Positions 35,960 through 52,826 of a stretch of DNA of 64,000 nt are shown here, piece by piece; positions within the stretch are counted from its first letter, which is position 1; every line of letters starts with the position of its first letter. The notes under the pieces are model-generated. The model worked only from the letters and a program-made list of their open reading frames with translations. It was not told the DNA's origin and made no database searches. Both the position numbers and the translations under genes were made by a program. Origin of the DNA: Lactifluus volemus (taxonomy: Eukaryota > Basidiomycota > Agaricomycetes > Russulales > Russulaceae); contig WTXI01000005.1 of NCBI GenBank assembly GCA_022376515.1, forward strand, positions 1,054,001 through 1,118,000. Direction: 5' to 3'.

Positions 35960-35966
35960 GGTGAGG

Positions 35967-37571
35967 GGTCGCACACCCATGTAGGTGCAGATTACGGCAT
36001 GCTTCGTCATGATCCCGCACATGGACAGCGCAATCATATCATCACCGCTGTCCCGTATCACGCGCCCCGCCGAACGCACCCACAGAGCAATCACGCGCCG
36101 CGCGCCGATGTGAGGGAAAACAACGTAAGTGAAAGCGCCAATAATATGCAAGTTCGGAGCCAACTGCAGGGTTGGGTTTTGCTGGATATCGAATGATAAA
36201 GTTATGATGAGTGATAACTCGGGAATTCGCCTCGCTCTCTCCCAATTTCCAAATGTTGAAAAAACACACTCCCCCTGAAGATCAAACGGGGGGTGGCTGC
36301 GGAGTGTATGGGGACTTGCATCGCCGCGCATGCTGCGGGATGATCCACATACTTGTACATTGTCAATGCCCACCTGTCACGCGATTGCTTTGGTGTGGCA
36401 AACCGATCGGGGTAACAGATGGGCCTTCAACGCATAGTCCTGTCAGTTCGACTCGATTCGGAATTGAATTGCCTGCTTCCGGTTGCATTTGAGCCAACTG
36501 GGGAGAGATGGGACACCGAGGACGCCGAAGAGCTGTAGGGTTTGGAGGGGCCAAAGGGAATTTGCTACGTTGGCTGCGAAACAGCACAAAAAATAGGAGC
36601 TGCCCCTTTTGATTTTGCCTATCATGATAACCGCAAGAGAAGATTTGGCCACTGCCTGAAAGATCAAGCCAGATGAACGTGATTTACTGTACACGACGTC
36701 ACTAGCTTGAGTCAAGCTAGATTCTCAAGTGCTCGAAGCTGAAAGAGCACGGGTGTGGTCGACCAGTATGCGACGTCATCTATCATCTATTGTATCCGTA
36801 TCGGACCCTGTACGGGTTTCCGTCGTAGATCATATCCATATTTGAGTGCAATGATCACGTTCTCGAACTGACTTAACAACCATTTGTTGATCCTGACATG
36901 CCGCTGGCGCCATGCATAGGCTGACCCTGAAGCGTATCCAGCATACTACGTACTTTTTATTTGCCTTGAATTTCGTTACTCACCCAGTCAGTTGGATTCT
37001 GCTTCAAGGCACGCACGGTAAGACAGCAAGCCTATTCGACATGTCCCGAATCGCCGTATAGGTGAAACTTCGTGTTGTGAGAAAACAGGTGATAGGTGAA
37101 TTGCAGGCAGTCGCGCACCCAGGCTTTGATGCTGACGTCTTTCCCATTGCCTTTGTCCTCGTTGGACAGCGACGGCGACAGTCTGCCGACCTCTAATTGA
37201 GACAATAGGCCAAGACGCCCATTCTAAGGGGGGTCTGATTGCTGCGGACAAGGCAATTTCTAGCGACCCTGCGGAGCCTATCCAATATGACGTGTAGAAG
37301 CATCTGATAAATTGACGACGATATCTGTCACAAAGCAACCGGTGAATCGCTAAACACGGTTGCGCCTTAACCGAGAGCTTGTTATTAGAACTCGTCTCTG
37401 CGCAGCTGGAACACTGAGATACAATGGTGTTAAAATTGACTTGGTGTGACAATAACCAACCATCATGATGGGGAGATAGGAGGTCAGCCTGGATGCTGTC
37501 CGAGGCACGCGAGGGGTGCGGAAGAGGAAACTGCGAACGGGCCGCCAATCACCACTTTGATTGCCTCCACT
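35967..37571. other. Intergenic region right of the CACTA element
   Basis: 1.6 kb between the transposon and PAC4. Several overlapping frames of 60-186 codons exist on the minus strand (for example 37548-36988), but none shows a domain or consistent splice signals. The promoter of PAC4 must lie in the last few hundred bases. Confidence 0.35.
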
Positions 37572-38118
37572 ATGACAGCTATCAGGGTCGAGACAAGGTA
37601 CATTGCACCTTCGGGAGCATCGACACCTGCGCTGGCACTGCAGGTGACGTGTCTGGAAGATTCATACATGCTCTGGATTGGAGCGACGGAGGAAGCTGAG
37701 GAGAATGCCGGTCGCGCCACGATACGAGGACATGTTGGTAAAGATTGGGCAGTGGCTATGCCACCCTGGAAAGTGCGCATATATTTCTAACTCATGAATG
37801 TACGAGTTGTAACAGCTCCGATGCCCCGGAAATATTTTATTTCTGGACCGAACCACCAGACACTGCCAGCAACAGGAACTCAGTTGTTGCGGTCATCGAA
37901 CTCGGATTCGGCGCTTTCTATAGCGACAAGACTGGGTGAGTACGAGTGACTGGTTGAAGTGGGCACAATATTTTGACACTATGTGGATAGCGCAACGATT
38001 CGGGAAACAAATATTTTTATCTGTAGATGTACCTGTTTCAGGCGGTGGTGATGATTCTGGAGGGATATTAGTTCAAGTTGAAAAGGCATTAGTAGAAACG
38101 TTGAAAGGGATAGAGTAG
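37572..38118 (+). CDS. Proteasome assembly chaperone 4 (PSMG4/Poc4-like)
   Basis: PAC4 pairs with PAC3 to guide alpha-ring assembly of the 20S proteasome in the cytosol. It starts at MTAIRVETRYIAPSG. The strand LEDSYMLWIGATEEAEENAG and DWAVAMP match the SLFLWVGA...LAVAM core of the family. The second exon supplies LLRSSNSDSALSIATRLAQR and the third FGKQIFLSVDVPV, matching TGLAQRLARKTNKQVFVS in animals. It ends ILVQVEKALVETLKGIE. The last intron (about 37937-37990) has GT-AG ends and good phase. The first junction near 37760-37820 (GTGCGC donor, TTGTAACAG acceptor) is one base out of phase, probably another missing base. The length, about 140 residues, fits the family. Confidence 0.7.
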
Positions 38119-38309
38119 TAATTACAAGTGACTGAGGGGAACCATAACCACGGTCATGTCCGTTTAACCTTGGTCCCTCCTCGGGCCTCTTTATCCTCGT
38201 CCGTGCCCGTAAACTTTTTTTTTTTCACTTTGGCTGCGACATTTTCTCTCCATCCGAACCCTTTTACACCCACTAATCGTTACCCTTTGTTGCCCAACTT
38301 AGGTAGGAT

Positions 38310-42552
<4,243 letters not shown>

Positions 42553-43018
42553 GCGTCGCCTGGTTGTTGTTCTGATCCGATCCGATCCAAATCGTTACTT
42601 CGGCTGGTTTGCCCTTGTGTTGTTGCTGATGTCGCTGTTGTAATGACGTTTGTGCGAGAGTGCCGACCCAACATCCCTTTCAATCTCCCCCCCGCGCAAA
42701 TTTTGTTTGCTCTTTCCCTTGTTGCACCATCTCCCCCCCCCCCCCGGTTTTTTTTTTTTCTTTTTACCCGTTTCCCGATACACATGCAATTACGATCGCC
42801 CCTCAACCTGCCTCATACAACGAATCCATCCCTGCGATTCATGATTTTCACACAATAAGCCTTTACGAAAGGCCAGGCTGTTGCCGGACAAATGTCGGGG
42901 CCCCATATTGCTTCGCACATATGTATGGTATAGCTACCGCGCAAATGTATGTGCTTCGGCAGTGCAGCGTGAATGCTAGACGGAAGGGAGTCGCCAGTAC
43001 CTCGTTCCACTCGCTTTC
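42553..43018. other. Region between the convergent YAK1 and PHOSPHO-type genes
   Basis: This holds the 3' UTRs of both genes. It contains a C(10) run immediately followed by a T-rich run (42732-42760), a likely hotspot for sequencing error. No coding signal is convincing. Confidence 0.4.
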
Positions 43019-44102
43019 CTAGTTCGCTTCGACTGTGTCGGGGAGTTGCTTGAAATTTTCTTCAACTTCCCATGCCCCTGCCCAATATCGGACTTGGCAC
43101 TTGAGACCTCTCGTTTGGCCCTCCTGAGCGATACGACGCTCTAATGCTCTGAATCTGCGGCAAAGCACCATATCCTGGCTGAAAAAAAAGCCCAATTTTG
43201 TCATGGTTTCGGCTGAACTGTAATCGCGATGTGACGATACCTTCTGAGTCTCAGAGCGGGACAGAAATCGTTCGAACCATCCCCGACGTATATGATGCGG
43301 TCATAGTCCACACCATGGCGTTTGAGGAACGCGTCAAGCTCGCTGCCTGCGATGCGGAGATGCGACGGGTGAATAACGCACGAATGAGTCTCTGAAACCC
43401 GCGAGTCACCTTTGCAAATATTCGGGTTGCAGCCAACCGGGCAGTTATGTTGCGGTCCGTTGGGATCGATGTGCCTTCTCAGATTGAGCAAGCCAGACGA
43501 TTCCCACTCGGCCGGGTTGGTCACTATCTCTGTGAAGAGGTCCTGGAGTCCTTTTGACTTGTGGCGATGGCCAGTGGTTAACTACTTGTCGGATGAGATG
43601 GTGGGACATACTTCTAAGATGGTCGAGATGTAAACAGAGTTGGCGCTGGAAAGGCAGAGAAACGACGTCTGCGGCTTGGCTGCTGCCTTTAGGGTCTTTA
43701 CACCACGGACCATCGCAGGGTGCTGACGAAAAATTATTAAGTTGCACAAGGCGGGTGACGGCGAGAACTCACGAAGGGCATGATTCGCAGGGCTCCCTCG
43801 ATATCCTGTCTAGTAAAACCTTGCTCATGCAGTTCTCGCAGACCCATAGCACTGGTCAGGCATCGATCAGAAGGAAAGCCGTGCCAGAAAACGAATCTTA
43901 CACAAGATCAGTCCATTCACTTTTCATGTTCTTCAGCTTTCGACGGATGTCTGGTGCCAAAACTTCAAAGACCCATCTATCAGAGTCTTGATCTGCCATA
44001 GACCTGCGTGTCATTGGTTCTGTTGGCAAATTTTTACATGGAGGATGAGAATTACCAGTCAAAATCAAAGACGATGAGTTGTCGCTCTACTTGCTTGGAC
44101 AT
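43019..44102 (-). CDS. PHOSPHO1/2-like HAD phosphatase
   Basis: This is a HAD-superfamily phosphatase resembling vertebrate PHOSPHO1/PHOSPHO2 (phosphoethanolamine/phosphocholine or pyridoxal-phosphate phosphatases). The exact substrate cannot be told from sequence. It starts at MSKQVERQLIVFDFDW (44102-44056). HAD motif I is DFDWSMADQDSDRW, spanning the first intron. Motif II-like TSFLCLSSANSVYIST lies near 43650. The Cys-rich metal region is GPQHNCPVGCNPNICKG, and motif III/IV is YDRIIYVGDGSNDFCPALRL. Introns lie at about 44055-44004, 43901-43850, 43770-43715, 43625-43560, 43400-43345 and 43245-43180. It ends VEAN at 43019. It converges on YAK1 and is divergent from CASP. Confidence 0.87.
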
Positions 44103-44230
44103 GATCTTCTAGTAGTGGATAAGATGGAAGTTCAGATAAAGTAAAGCAAATAAAGCACGGGAATACCCGAATATGACCACGTGATATAATGACCAGATTT
44201 GGGTTGAGCGGCAAGTGGAAAGCGAGTGTG

Positions 44231-47077
44231 ATGGCCTTTTCAGAACAGAACTTTACCAGTGCTCTTGCGACATGGAAGAGTACTTGTTCTCTTTTCATAT
44301 TTTGATTCACGAGCTGACCAGTTCGCGTCAGACATCAATCTTTCCGAGCTACAGAAGACTCTTGACACACAGGGTATAGAGGTCGTTGAGAATCAAAAGG
44401 AGAGCGTCGTCGGGAGGAAGGCACTAGCAGACAGAACTAAAGGTAATTATATAAACTTCCACTCTACTACCTCTTTTCTAATCCAAGCATAGATTTTAAG
44501 AAGATACCAGATGAAGAGAAGGTTAACGCCTTCAAGGGCTTGTTGAAGTGTACGTCTCATCCGCTCTCATGTTCATATCCATTTATCCTCCCACAGCGTA
44601 CCAAACTGAAATCGATAACCTCACGAAACGCTCAAAGTTGGCAGAAACTGCGTTCCTCAGCGTGTACAAAACTCTGGCAGATGCTCCTGATCCATATCCT
44701 CTCCTCGAAGCTGCCGTTGTGCGTCCCCTGCGTCTACGTCGTGTGACCCCTCCCTCACCCGCCGCTCTGTTTAGGACCAGACAGTGAAGATTGAAGAAGC
44801 TCGGGATTTGGAGGACGAACTTCAGCGTGTCAAGGCTGACAATGCCGAGCTGCAAAAGCGTGTCGCTGAGTTTGCGAGTATAGAAGCCGCAAAGAAAAAG
44901 GCCGAGACCAGAGCAGAGCAGCTAGAGGAGAAGGCACGTCGAACAGGCTATCCTCCGAACGTGGGTTGACCCTGTCACAGATGGATGCTGCGATTCAGGA
45001 GCGAGTGGTCCAAAAGGAAAATGAGCTGAATGCTACGTATGACGAGAGGATGCGCAACTATGAAGAAAGGTTCGCTACCGACACGCTATGTGTCCGCATT
45101 GATATTGATATTCCTCAAGAGAACAGGATTTGCAGCGTCAAGTCTCTCTCTTGAAGGATCAACTTCGTGATTTACGTGTGTCAAACGATTCAACGGAGGC
45201 AAGACTCCTTGATCAGAGTCAGCGACTCGGTAGCTCTCTTTCTCACAAGACTACTTGTCCTCATTGCGGCCAGACCAGGAAGTTGTGGCAAAGTTGGCAG
45301 ATATGGATATGGTTGTCGCCGAGCTGGAACGCGCCAATACCCGGGCTGCTACTGTCGAGCGTCGCAATGTAACGGCTTTCTTTCTCCGAGGTTGAATACC
45401 GTCTTACGTTCACGCGTCCCCCAGGAACTTCTGCGTGCAGAAATCGAGTCCCTAAAGACTGGCAATGACAGGTCTGATCGGTAATTGTATCCCCTTCGGT
45501 GATTATGCTTGTTTTAACCCAACCTCCTCTTAGTGTCAAGGGCCTCGAATCCCAGGTGACATCCCTAGAATCCGAGGTTGATCGTCTGTCGCAATCTTTC
45601 AATGCACAGAAGGCCGTAACTGCTACAATGGAGACCAGCGCACGCAAGGCGGCTGAAGAACACGTAAAAGAAGCTTCGACCTTGGTATGCTACATGTTCC
45701 CGTAAGGATTTAGAAGCTAACATCCTATCAACAAGGCACGGGAGATCGATCAGTTAAAGCAGTCGCTCAAGGATTATGCTGACTACGACGAGACCAAGAG
45801 AGAGCTCGAGATCATGAAGGTAGAAATGTAATATCTGTTGGATTCAACATAGCTCATGGCATAAATTAGTACGTCGAGTTTGCCGGTCTCGAAGGTGACC
45901 TGGACGAGGATGATGAGTTTGCTTCCGATAATCGGCTGGGACTACAACTTCCGAATCCAAATGCATCCAAGGCGAACACTCATCCGGCCAGTTCTCTGGA
46001 GGCTCTTTTAGCGACCAAAAACAAGCGTATACTTGAAGAACTGACAAAGTACCGGGTGCGTCTTGTATTCTTGTGCCGTCATTCCATGTGCCAATTCAGT
46101 ACAGATCTTACATAGCGAGCTCGAAGCATCGCTCCAGAGTGCTCAGAATGACCTTGCCTCTACCAATCAAGACTTGGAGAAACACCGGGAGCTCAATGAC
46201 CGACTCGAATCCGATCTACTGAAGCTCGAACAAAGTCGAGGTGGCCAGGGAAATGGCGACACAAGTCTTGCAGATGATGCACAGGACGATATCCTTGCGG
46301 GGCTAGGGCTCGAACTCAATTTAACAACCAAAAATGTGCGTTGTCTCAACTGTCATCAAATTAAAGTCCTAAGTAATTTGCGGGTGATTAGAAAGATTCC
46401 TCGGTACAAACGAAACCTATACCCTTTACACCCTCCGCCGATACGTCTATTCTGCCCATCGTCACAAGCCAACGTGACCGCTTCCGACAGCGCAATGCTG
46501 AGCTTGAAGAGGTAGATCCTACTTGCGATCCGTCCCATTTAGTGTTCACTTTACCCTTGCAGGAACTCCGCAAACAATTCCAGACAATATCCGAATTACG
46601 TGCCGAGATCCGAGGTTTGCAGTCGGATAATCTGAAACTCTACGAGAAAGTTCGCTACATGCAGAGCTATCGCGAAAATTCACACTCGACCCTCGACCCA
46701 TTACCAGCATCATCTGTTAGTGCACCTAGCGCGAGCGAGCTGAGCAAATACAGCGCGCGCTACGAGGAGGCGATGAACCCTTTCGAAGCATTCCGTGGTC
46801 GGGTACGTCACTCTGTCTGAATCCGCATATGCTGGCTGCTACAGTTGACTGACTCCCCATCTTTTTTGACTTGTAGGAAGCCGCGCGGGCCTATTCGAAT
46901 TTGAATCCATTCGAACGCGGTGTTTTCGTGCTAACGCGTGTGATTCTAGGTAATCGCCGCGCGCGCAATGCGTTCATCGTCTATGCCATCGCACTACATG
47001 TGCTCGTCATGTTTACGCTATACGAGTGTGCAGTGTCGTCGAGCGCGCCAGTGCGTACACAGCCGATTCGGATATAG
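44231..47077 (+). CDS. COY1: CASP/Coy1 Golgi coiled-coil membrane protein
   Basis: CASP proteins are tail-anchored Golgi golgins involved in retrograde vesicle tethering. The N-terminus [16 protein letters not shown] joins to [20 protein letters not shown], then [19 protein letters not shown]. Long coiled-coil exons follow ([78 protein letters not shown]). The CASP C-terminal domain has [38 protein letters not shown] and [10 protein letters not shown] then [21 protein letters not shown]. One transmembrane helix ([19 protein letters not shown]) and a short lumenal tail end at 47077. The intron at about 44935-44980 fits only as GC-AG (AAG|GCACGT). Splice joints elsewhere keep phase where I checked them. 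Confidence 0.92.
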
Positions 47078-47357
47078 CTGGTTCCGTATTCAATGTGACG
47101 GCACGCCGCGCGCGCGTTCGTTCGTCCTTGTTCGCACAGAGACGCCCGGGCCCGGTGGGCCCTTTTTTTTAGCGAACAAGCGAGAGTTCCGACCAAACGC
47201 AGTAGCGCAACTCCAATTATCACCCGCACCACCAGATATTTCATTTATTAATTACTAAGATAGTAGTGCATGGCGGCCACGAAGCCGATGTCGTCGATTT
47301 CCTACACAAGAATTACTACCCTAGATCTACAACTGTATAGCACTCATCAAAGGTTCA
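47078..47357. other. Host sequence left of the LINE, including the severed gene end
   Basis: This 280-bp stretch separates CASP from the LINE target site. On the minus strand, 47357-47327 continues the reading frame of the STAND-type gene found beyond the LINE and would have reached a TAG at 47327-47329. Confidence 0.6.
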
Positions 47358-47383
47358 CCTGTCACAATACTTTTTTTTTTTTT
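47358..47383. repeat. LINE 3' junction: TSD copy plus poly(A) tail
   Basis: CCTGTCACAATACTT is followed directly by eleven more T residues on the plus strand. That is the poly(A) tail of a minus-strand insertion by target-primed reverse transcription. Confidence 0.9.
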
Positions 47384-47561
47384 GTGAAGCGGTATATTAG
47401 ATAGCAGAAGATAATAACAACTAGGTTATCTAACAGCTCTATCCAAACGCTGAAGCGGGCCTTGGCGGTCCGGGATTTCGAGGAGGGAAAAAATGCGTTT
47501 ACGCACACCCTTGTTGGGGTAGTGTGGGACTCTTGTTGCGGGTTAACCGCTTATCTACCCA

Positions 47562-50500
47562 CTAAAAAACCTCGTCTCGAGTGATCCAATCGGGGTGTAG
47601 GTTAGGGTTCCGTATTTTAAGGGCGTTCTCCCATGTGTCACGTGTTTTCGAAATCGCGTTTTTTGTCCTCAGCACTTTCGTCGCTGCAATCTTATCGTCG
47701 GTTAGTCTTTTGTTTATCAGTCGTTTCCATCTTGACTCGATCTCTGTGGGTGTATGTTGGGATTCCTGGATGACTCTTTCACATCTCAGGACCCATATTA
47801 GGTGCGTGGCTTCTGACCAGAGGATTTGTAGTAGGCGCGATGCTCCTCGTGGGCCCCGGGGGGTGTCCGGGGCATTTGTGGTTTGGGTTTCCGGCGACAA
47901 TGATAGTAGGCCGCATCCTAGTGTGGTTCCTAGGTTAACCATGGGCCATGATTGGTCCCCGTATGGCCAGATCTCTTTTGCAAGGTTCCAGATTGTTTGT
48001 CTTGTTGGATGTTGGCATTCTGCGAGGATATGCGTCATTGATTCCTCTACGTCGCAGGTTAGGCATTTGGCTCTCTCTTCCATGTTGTTTAGGTGCGTCC
48101 AGTATTTTCCTATCTTTTGTATTCCGTGGATCGCGTTGAAGAGGAACTGGCCGATTTTGGGGGTGATGGAGGGGTTTTGTGTGCTCGTCCATATTGCGTC
48201 GTCTCTTTCGGCTTGTCCTGTATATTGCTTGATGCCTTCTTTTATTTCTTCTAGGTTTTGTGTTGTTGTCCGTCGGGAGCGGCTAGGTTTGAGGTTTTTT
48301 ATTCCTTTGTAAGCTAAAGTCTGCGTTATTTTAGCTAGGTTTGCTCCTTGTACGTCGAAGTGTTCGGGGATCTGGAGGGGGATTTCGTCCGGTTCGTCTT
48401 TCTCTAGGCCTGCTTTAGCTAGCTCGTCGCTTCCTTCGTTTCCTGGTTCTCCACTATGTCCTTTAACCCATTGGAAACTCGTCGGCGCGGAGCGTGATCT
48501 GAGGAGGTACGCTGCTTTCTTAAACCAGTCTCTGTTGCTTATTCCTATCCACCCTTGGTCTTCCCAGGACTCTAGGTGTTTTGTCAGTCCGTCGATGGCA
48601 TACTTCGAGTCAGATTTTATCAGGAGGGGGTAGCAGTTGGGAGTCACTTCTAGGGTTTTGACGATCGCGGCTAGCTCGCCTATTTGGTTTGAGTGATCAT
48701 CTCCGGGTATTCTGATCGCTAGGTTTTGGTCGTCGTTTTCAGCGAACCACACCCCTGCTCCGCAGACGGCGTCGGCTTTTCCGTTGTTGGCACACGAGCC
48801 GTCTGTGTAGACTATGGTCAGTTGGTCGTCGAGGCTGACTCCTGGGGCTCTCATTTGGCGTTGTGCCGGGTTGTTTGTGACTTTTCCGGGATCGACGAAG
48901 ATTCGGAATCCGTCGGCTAAGTTATTATCAGTGGTGGTTGAGGGGTTGAAAGTAATGCAGCCGTTCTGGTTCCACGCTTCCTCGTTTTTCCGCTTCCTCC
49001 TTTTGGTGAGTGATAGCCCGTCATTGTGGTTTTGGTTAAGGGGTTGATATTTAGGACCTATTCTTAGCAGGCGTTTCCTAGCCTCAGTGGCGCATCTGTG
49101 TGGGTCGTCGCAGTTTTGCTCTCTATCTAGTTTGCAGTCGTCACATTGGCAGAAGAAGACGGGTATGTGCGTGATGTCATGTTTGTTGTCGAGTCTACTC
49201 GAGATTCTGATCAGGTCGTCTACTTCCAGGGAGTTGTGGTTTCGTATGAGGCAGTGCGCCGCTGGGTTTAGCGGGGTCCTTTGGGTAGTGCCGGGGTGGT
49301 TCCAGGCGGGGAGTTTCCCTTTTAGGGTCTGAGAGAGGCGGATTGGGGCGAAGGTAACGTTGAATTTTTTGGCTGTTTTGATTAGTTTCAGAGTATCTTT
49401 GTCTAGGTACTCCGCTCGTTTCCCTTTCGATGGGGCTGTCCAGCTTTGTAGGAAGGGGCTGACTGTTATTTCTTTTGGGATCGTTTTTGGGGCTGACATT
49501 TTTATTAGGGCGTCGGTTATCAGGGCCCAGGTTGGCCTGGTGTTGGAGAAGTTCAGGTAGCCTTTGAGCCACATTATGTCGATTGCTTCGTTTCTCGCTT
49601 TTAGGTCTAGGATCTGAATTCCTCCCTTCGCTGGGGAATCCTGGAGGACCTCTTTTGCTAGGCGTGGTTGCTTGTCGTTCCATACTAGGCGGTCTATCTC
49701 CTTTGTGAGGGCGTTGAGGATTCTATCTGGCATGCCTTGGGCCTTGGTTAAGAATTGTGTTCGTGCTCCTATTACGGTTTGTGCGATTGTTCTTTTTCCT
49801 TGTCTGTTTGGGTGAGTGGTTGTCCATTTATCTAGTTCAGTTCTGATTTTGTCGAGGACAGGTTCCCAGGGTTTCTCTTCTTTGGTGTTATAGCCTATCC
49901 AGGCGCCTAGGGAGCGAATCGCCTCTCCATCTTTGGTGATTTGTACGCTTATATCGATGGCGGAGTCTTGGGGGGTTAGTCTGCGTTCGGTTACAATCTT
50001 GTTGCGGTGAGTCTTGTTTCCTATCGGCAGGATTTCAGTTTTCTCTTTGTTGAATTTCGCGCCAGAGACTTTGCACCATTTATCGAGGGTTTTCAGCAGG
50101 TCATCGAGCTTATCATTTTCTCCGAGGTAGACGACGGTGTCGTCAGCGAAGAGGTTTACCTTTAGAGGTGTGTCGGTGCCGGGGATCTCGATTCCGTTGA
50201 TATCGGGGTTGTTTCTGATCATGCACGCCATAGGTTCGATTGCTAGGTTAAACAAGAAGCATGATAGGGGGTCTCCTTGACGGACACCCCTGGTGACTTT
50301 GTAGGGTTTACTTAGCATTCCGTTTATTGATACTGATGTTGATGCGTTTTCATATAGTGATCTCACTGTGTTGCTGAAGGCGGGCGGGAGGTCGAAGGCA
50401 TCAAGCGTTCTCCATAAGTATGGGTGCGCGATTTTGTCATAAGCTTTCTCCTGGTCTAGGGCTATTATTGCCCCATTGACGTTCATCGTTTCCGAATATT

Positions 50501-52750
50501 TAAGGATTATTTTGGTGAGGCGGATGTGGTCGAAGATTGATCTCCTGGGGATGAAGCCCGCTTGGTCCTTGTGGATCAGGGGGGTGATGTGGGGGGTCAG
50601 TTGGATTGCGAGTGATTTGGTGAGTAGCTTGTAGTCCGTGTTTAGGAGCGTGATCGGTCGGTAGTTTTCTATTTTTGATTTGTCTTTCTTTTTGTAGATT
50701 GGGATCATCAATCCCTTGGCGAAGCTCGTTCGGGGGTCGACTCCATTTTGTTGGATGTCTTGGAAGACTAATGTGAGCGTTCTTAAGATGTCAAATCCTT
50801 TGCGGTTTTTGGAGGTTGAGGCTAGTTTTGCCTTCAGGGATTTCCATAGTTCGTATGGTATCCCGTCCAGCCCTGCGGCTGAGCCGTTTTTGGCTTTGCG
50901 AAGGGCCTCTTCAACTATGTTCTGGGTGATGCGGTTGATAGGGTGGTTTCGCCTGGGTTTTGAAGCTTTTGGTTTGGTGGGATGTGGCTAAGAACTTCGT
51001 TTTCAGCTTCTTTTCGTTCCATTTCGGATTGGTGGGTGTGGAGTTCCTTGGTCTGAAGGTGTTCGTGGTATTGTTTAGCGAGGTTTGCCATCTTCTTGGA
51101 GTTTGTTACGAAGTGTTGGTCATTGGGTGTCTGGGTTTGTAGTCGATTGATGTTGGCTTTGGGTTTTTTCTGTTTGTTTAGGTTTGCCCAGGCGGAGCCT
51201 AGTTTCTCTCCCCCAATCATTATCTTGGCTCTCAGTTTCGCTCTTTGGTTAAGGCTGTTGAGGCGTTCTAGGTGGGCAATCTTATTCGCTAGGAGTGCTT
51301 CCTCCCATTGGAGTCTCGGGCTCGCGTTGAAGGTGTTGTCTTGGAGTAGTCTCTCTCGGTCTTTGTTTAGGTTGGTGATCGCGGTGTTTCTTCTGTGGTG
51401 AGCGGTTCTCGTGGCTTGTTTGGCATGTTTCGTTAGTTCCTTTTTGAAATTGGCCCAGAGCGTCTGGGGGGTGTCATGGTTTCTCTCAGTCGGGTTTAAG
51501 TTCGTGATGTCCCTTTCAAGGGTTTTCCCGAGTTTCTCTATCCCAGAAATCAGTTTCTTGTCGTTGAGGGCAGCTAGGGGCCAAGCCCATCTTCCTTTCC
51601 CTATGTGTGTGGCATCCGCGGGGGCAAATCTGACTGAGACTAGCCAGTGGTCTGTCGGGACGGGGCTTGGGCGCATATTCCATTCAAAGGTATGTTTTGT
51701 TTTATCTTTTGCTACATAGATGCGGTCTAATCTGGATTTTATTTGTGAGGTTGTTTGTGTCGCTCGATATGTGTATTCCCTCGTTTTGGGGTTTTCGTGT
51801 CTCCACTGGTCTATGACTCTGAGGCTTTGTCTTAGGTTGCGCAGCGCGTCGGTGGCTCTGGGGTTATCTGGTTTGGCTGGGGATCTGTCTATCGGGTCTT
51901 CGGTTACGTTGAAGTCCCCTACGAGGAAATCGGGTTTTGGGAGGTTGAGTCTGGTGCGTTTGGCTTCTAGCATTTCCCAGAAGGGTTGGTGGTCTGCCCT
52001 TTTATTGGGGGCATAGGCGTTGATGATTCTCGTCTCTTCTTTCTCGTTCCATTTTATTCTCATGTATAGGACGCGTCCTGGGATCAGGGGGTGAATTGTG
52101 AGGTCAAGTATATTTATTAGGTCTTTGTTGATGGCAAAGGCTACTCCGCCCGATGCTCTTGGTGAGTGCTCGCTTTCCGTGTTATGTATTTGTAAGCGTT
52201 TCTTAAAGGCTCCTTGGATTTCTAGGGTGCGGGGTTCATCCATGTGCGTTTCTTGTAGGGCTAGTATGGCTATGTTCTGTTTTTTCATCGCTGTGTTAAT
52301 CTCAGACCATTTTTCGAAGTTGTTTCGGCTCTCGGCGTTGGTGTGGAGGCCGTTCATGTTTAGGGTAGCTATTTTAATATTGGCTTTCTTCCTCATCCCT
52401 TTTTTATTATGGGGTGGGTGTGGGGTCTCATGTTCCCCCAAGGTTCCATGGGTGGGTTGGTCATGGGTGTCTCCCTGTGGTGGGTTCGATATTATGGGGT
52501 TGTCGCCCCTTGGGTCCGGTTCAGGAGGCGCGTGGATCTGGCGCGTGAGGTTGTCGCCTCTAAGGTTCACATCGTTTTGTGGGGTTGGACTGGTGTCCAT
52601 GGTTGGGTGCGAGGGGGGGGTCGGGGGGGTCTGCATCAGTCTATGGGGTAAGGTTCGGGTGTGATCTCGGAGGTTCGGGTTGTGTTTTTGGCTGTTTGCG
52701 TGCAGGGGGTTTGGTTCGGTGTTTTGGTTGGTGATCGATTCGGGTATCAT
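47562..52750 (-). CDS. LINE ORF2: endonuclease, reverse transcriptase and RNase H (one frameshift)
   Basis: The endonuclease part is at 52750 to about 50990 (IKIATLNMNGLHTNAES, LALQETHMDEPR, FLVGDFNVTEDPIDR, PVPTDHWLVSVRF). The reverse transcriptase is from about 50930 (SAAGLDGIPYELWKSL, IPIYKKKDKSKIENYRPI, GVRQGDPLSCFLFNLA, FADDTVVYLG). RNase H is near 48830-48400 (TIVYTDGSCANNGKADAV, ELAAIVKTLE, LLIKSDSKYAIDG, WVKGHSGEPGNEGSDELAKA). A C-terminal CxxC-H-type block (CLTCDVEESMTHILAECQHP) is usual for fungal Tad-like elements. The endonuclease and RT frames are offset by one base at about 50985, in an A-rich run, so the two halves are one ORF with a frameshift. The RT active-site Asp pair is intact. 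Confidence 0.92.
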
Positions 52751-52826
52751 GGTCTCATTTGGGGGGTTCGTTCAGGTTTTCGTGGGGCACTGTGTACGTA
52801 GGGGTGAGGTGGGATTCTGGTATTTC

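Noticed and set aside
36988..37548. Minus-strand 186-codon ORF next to PAC4
   Set aside because: It has no recognisable domain, an odd composition, and overlaps the promoter and start of PAC4 on the other strand.
52098..52664. Plus-strand 188-codon ORF rich in Leu/Phe
   Set aside because: It is the antisense of the LINE endonuclease region.
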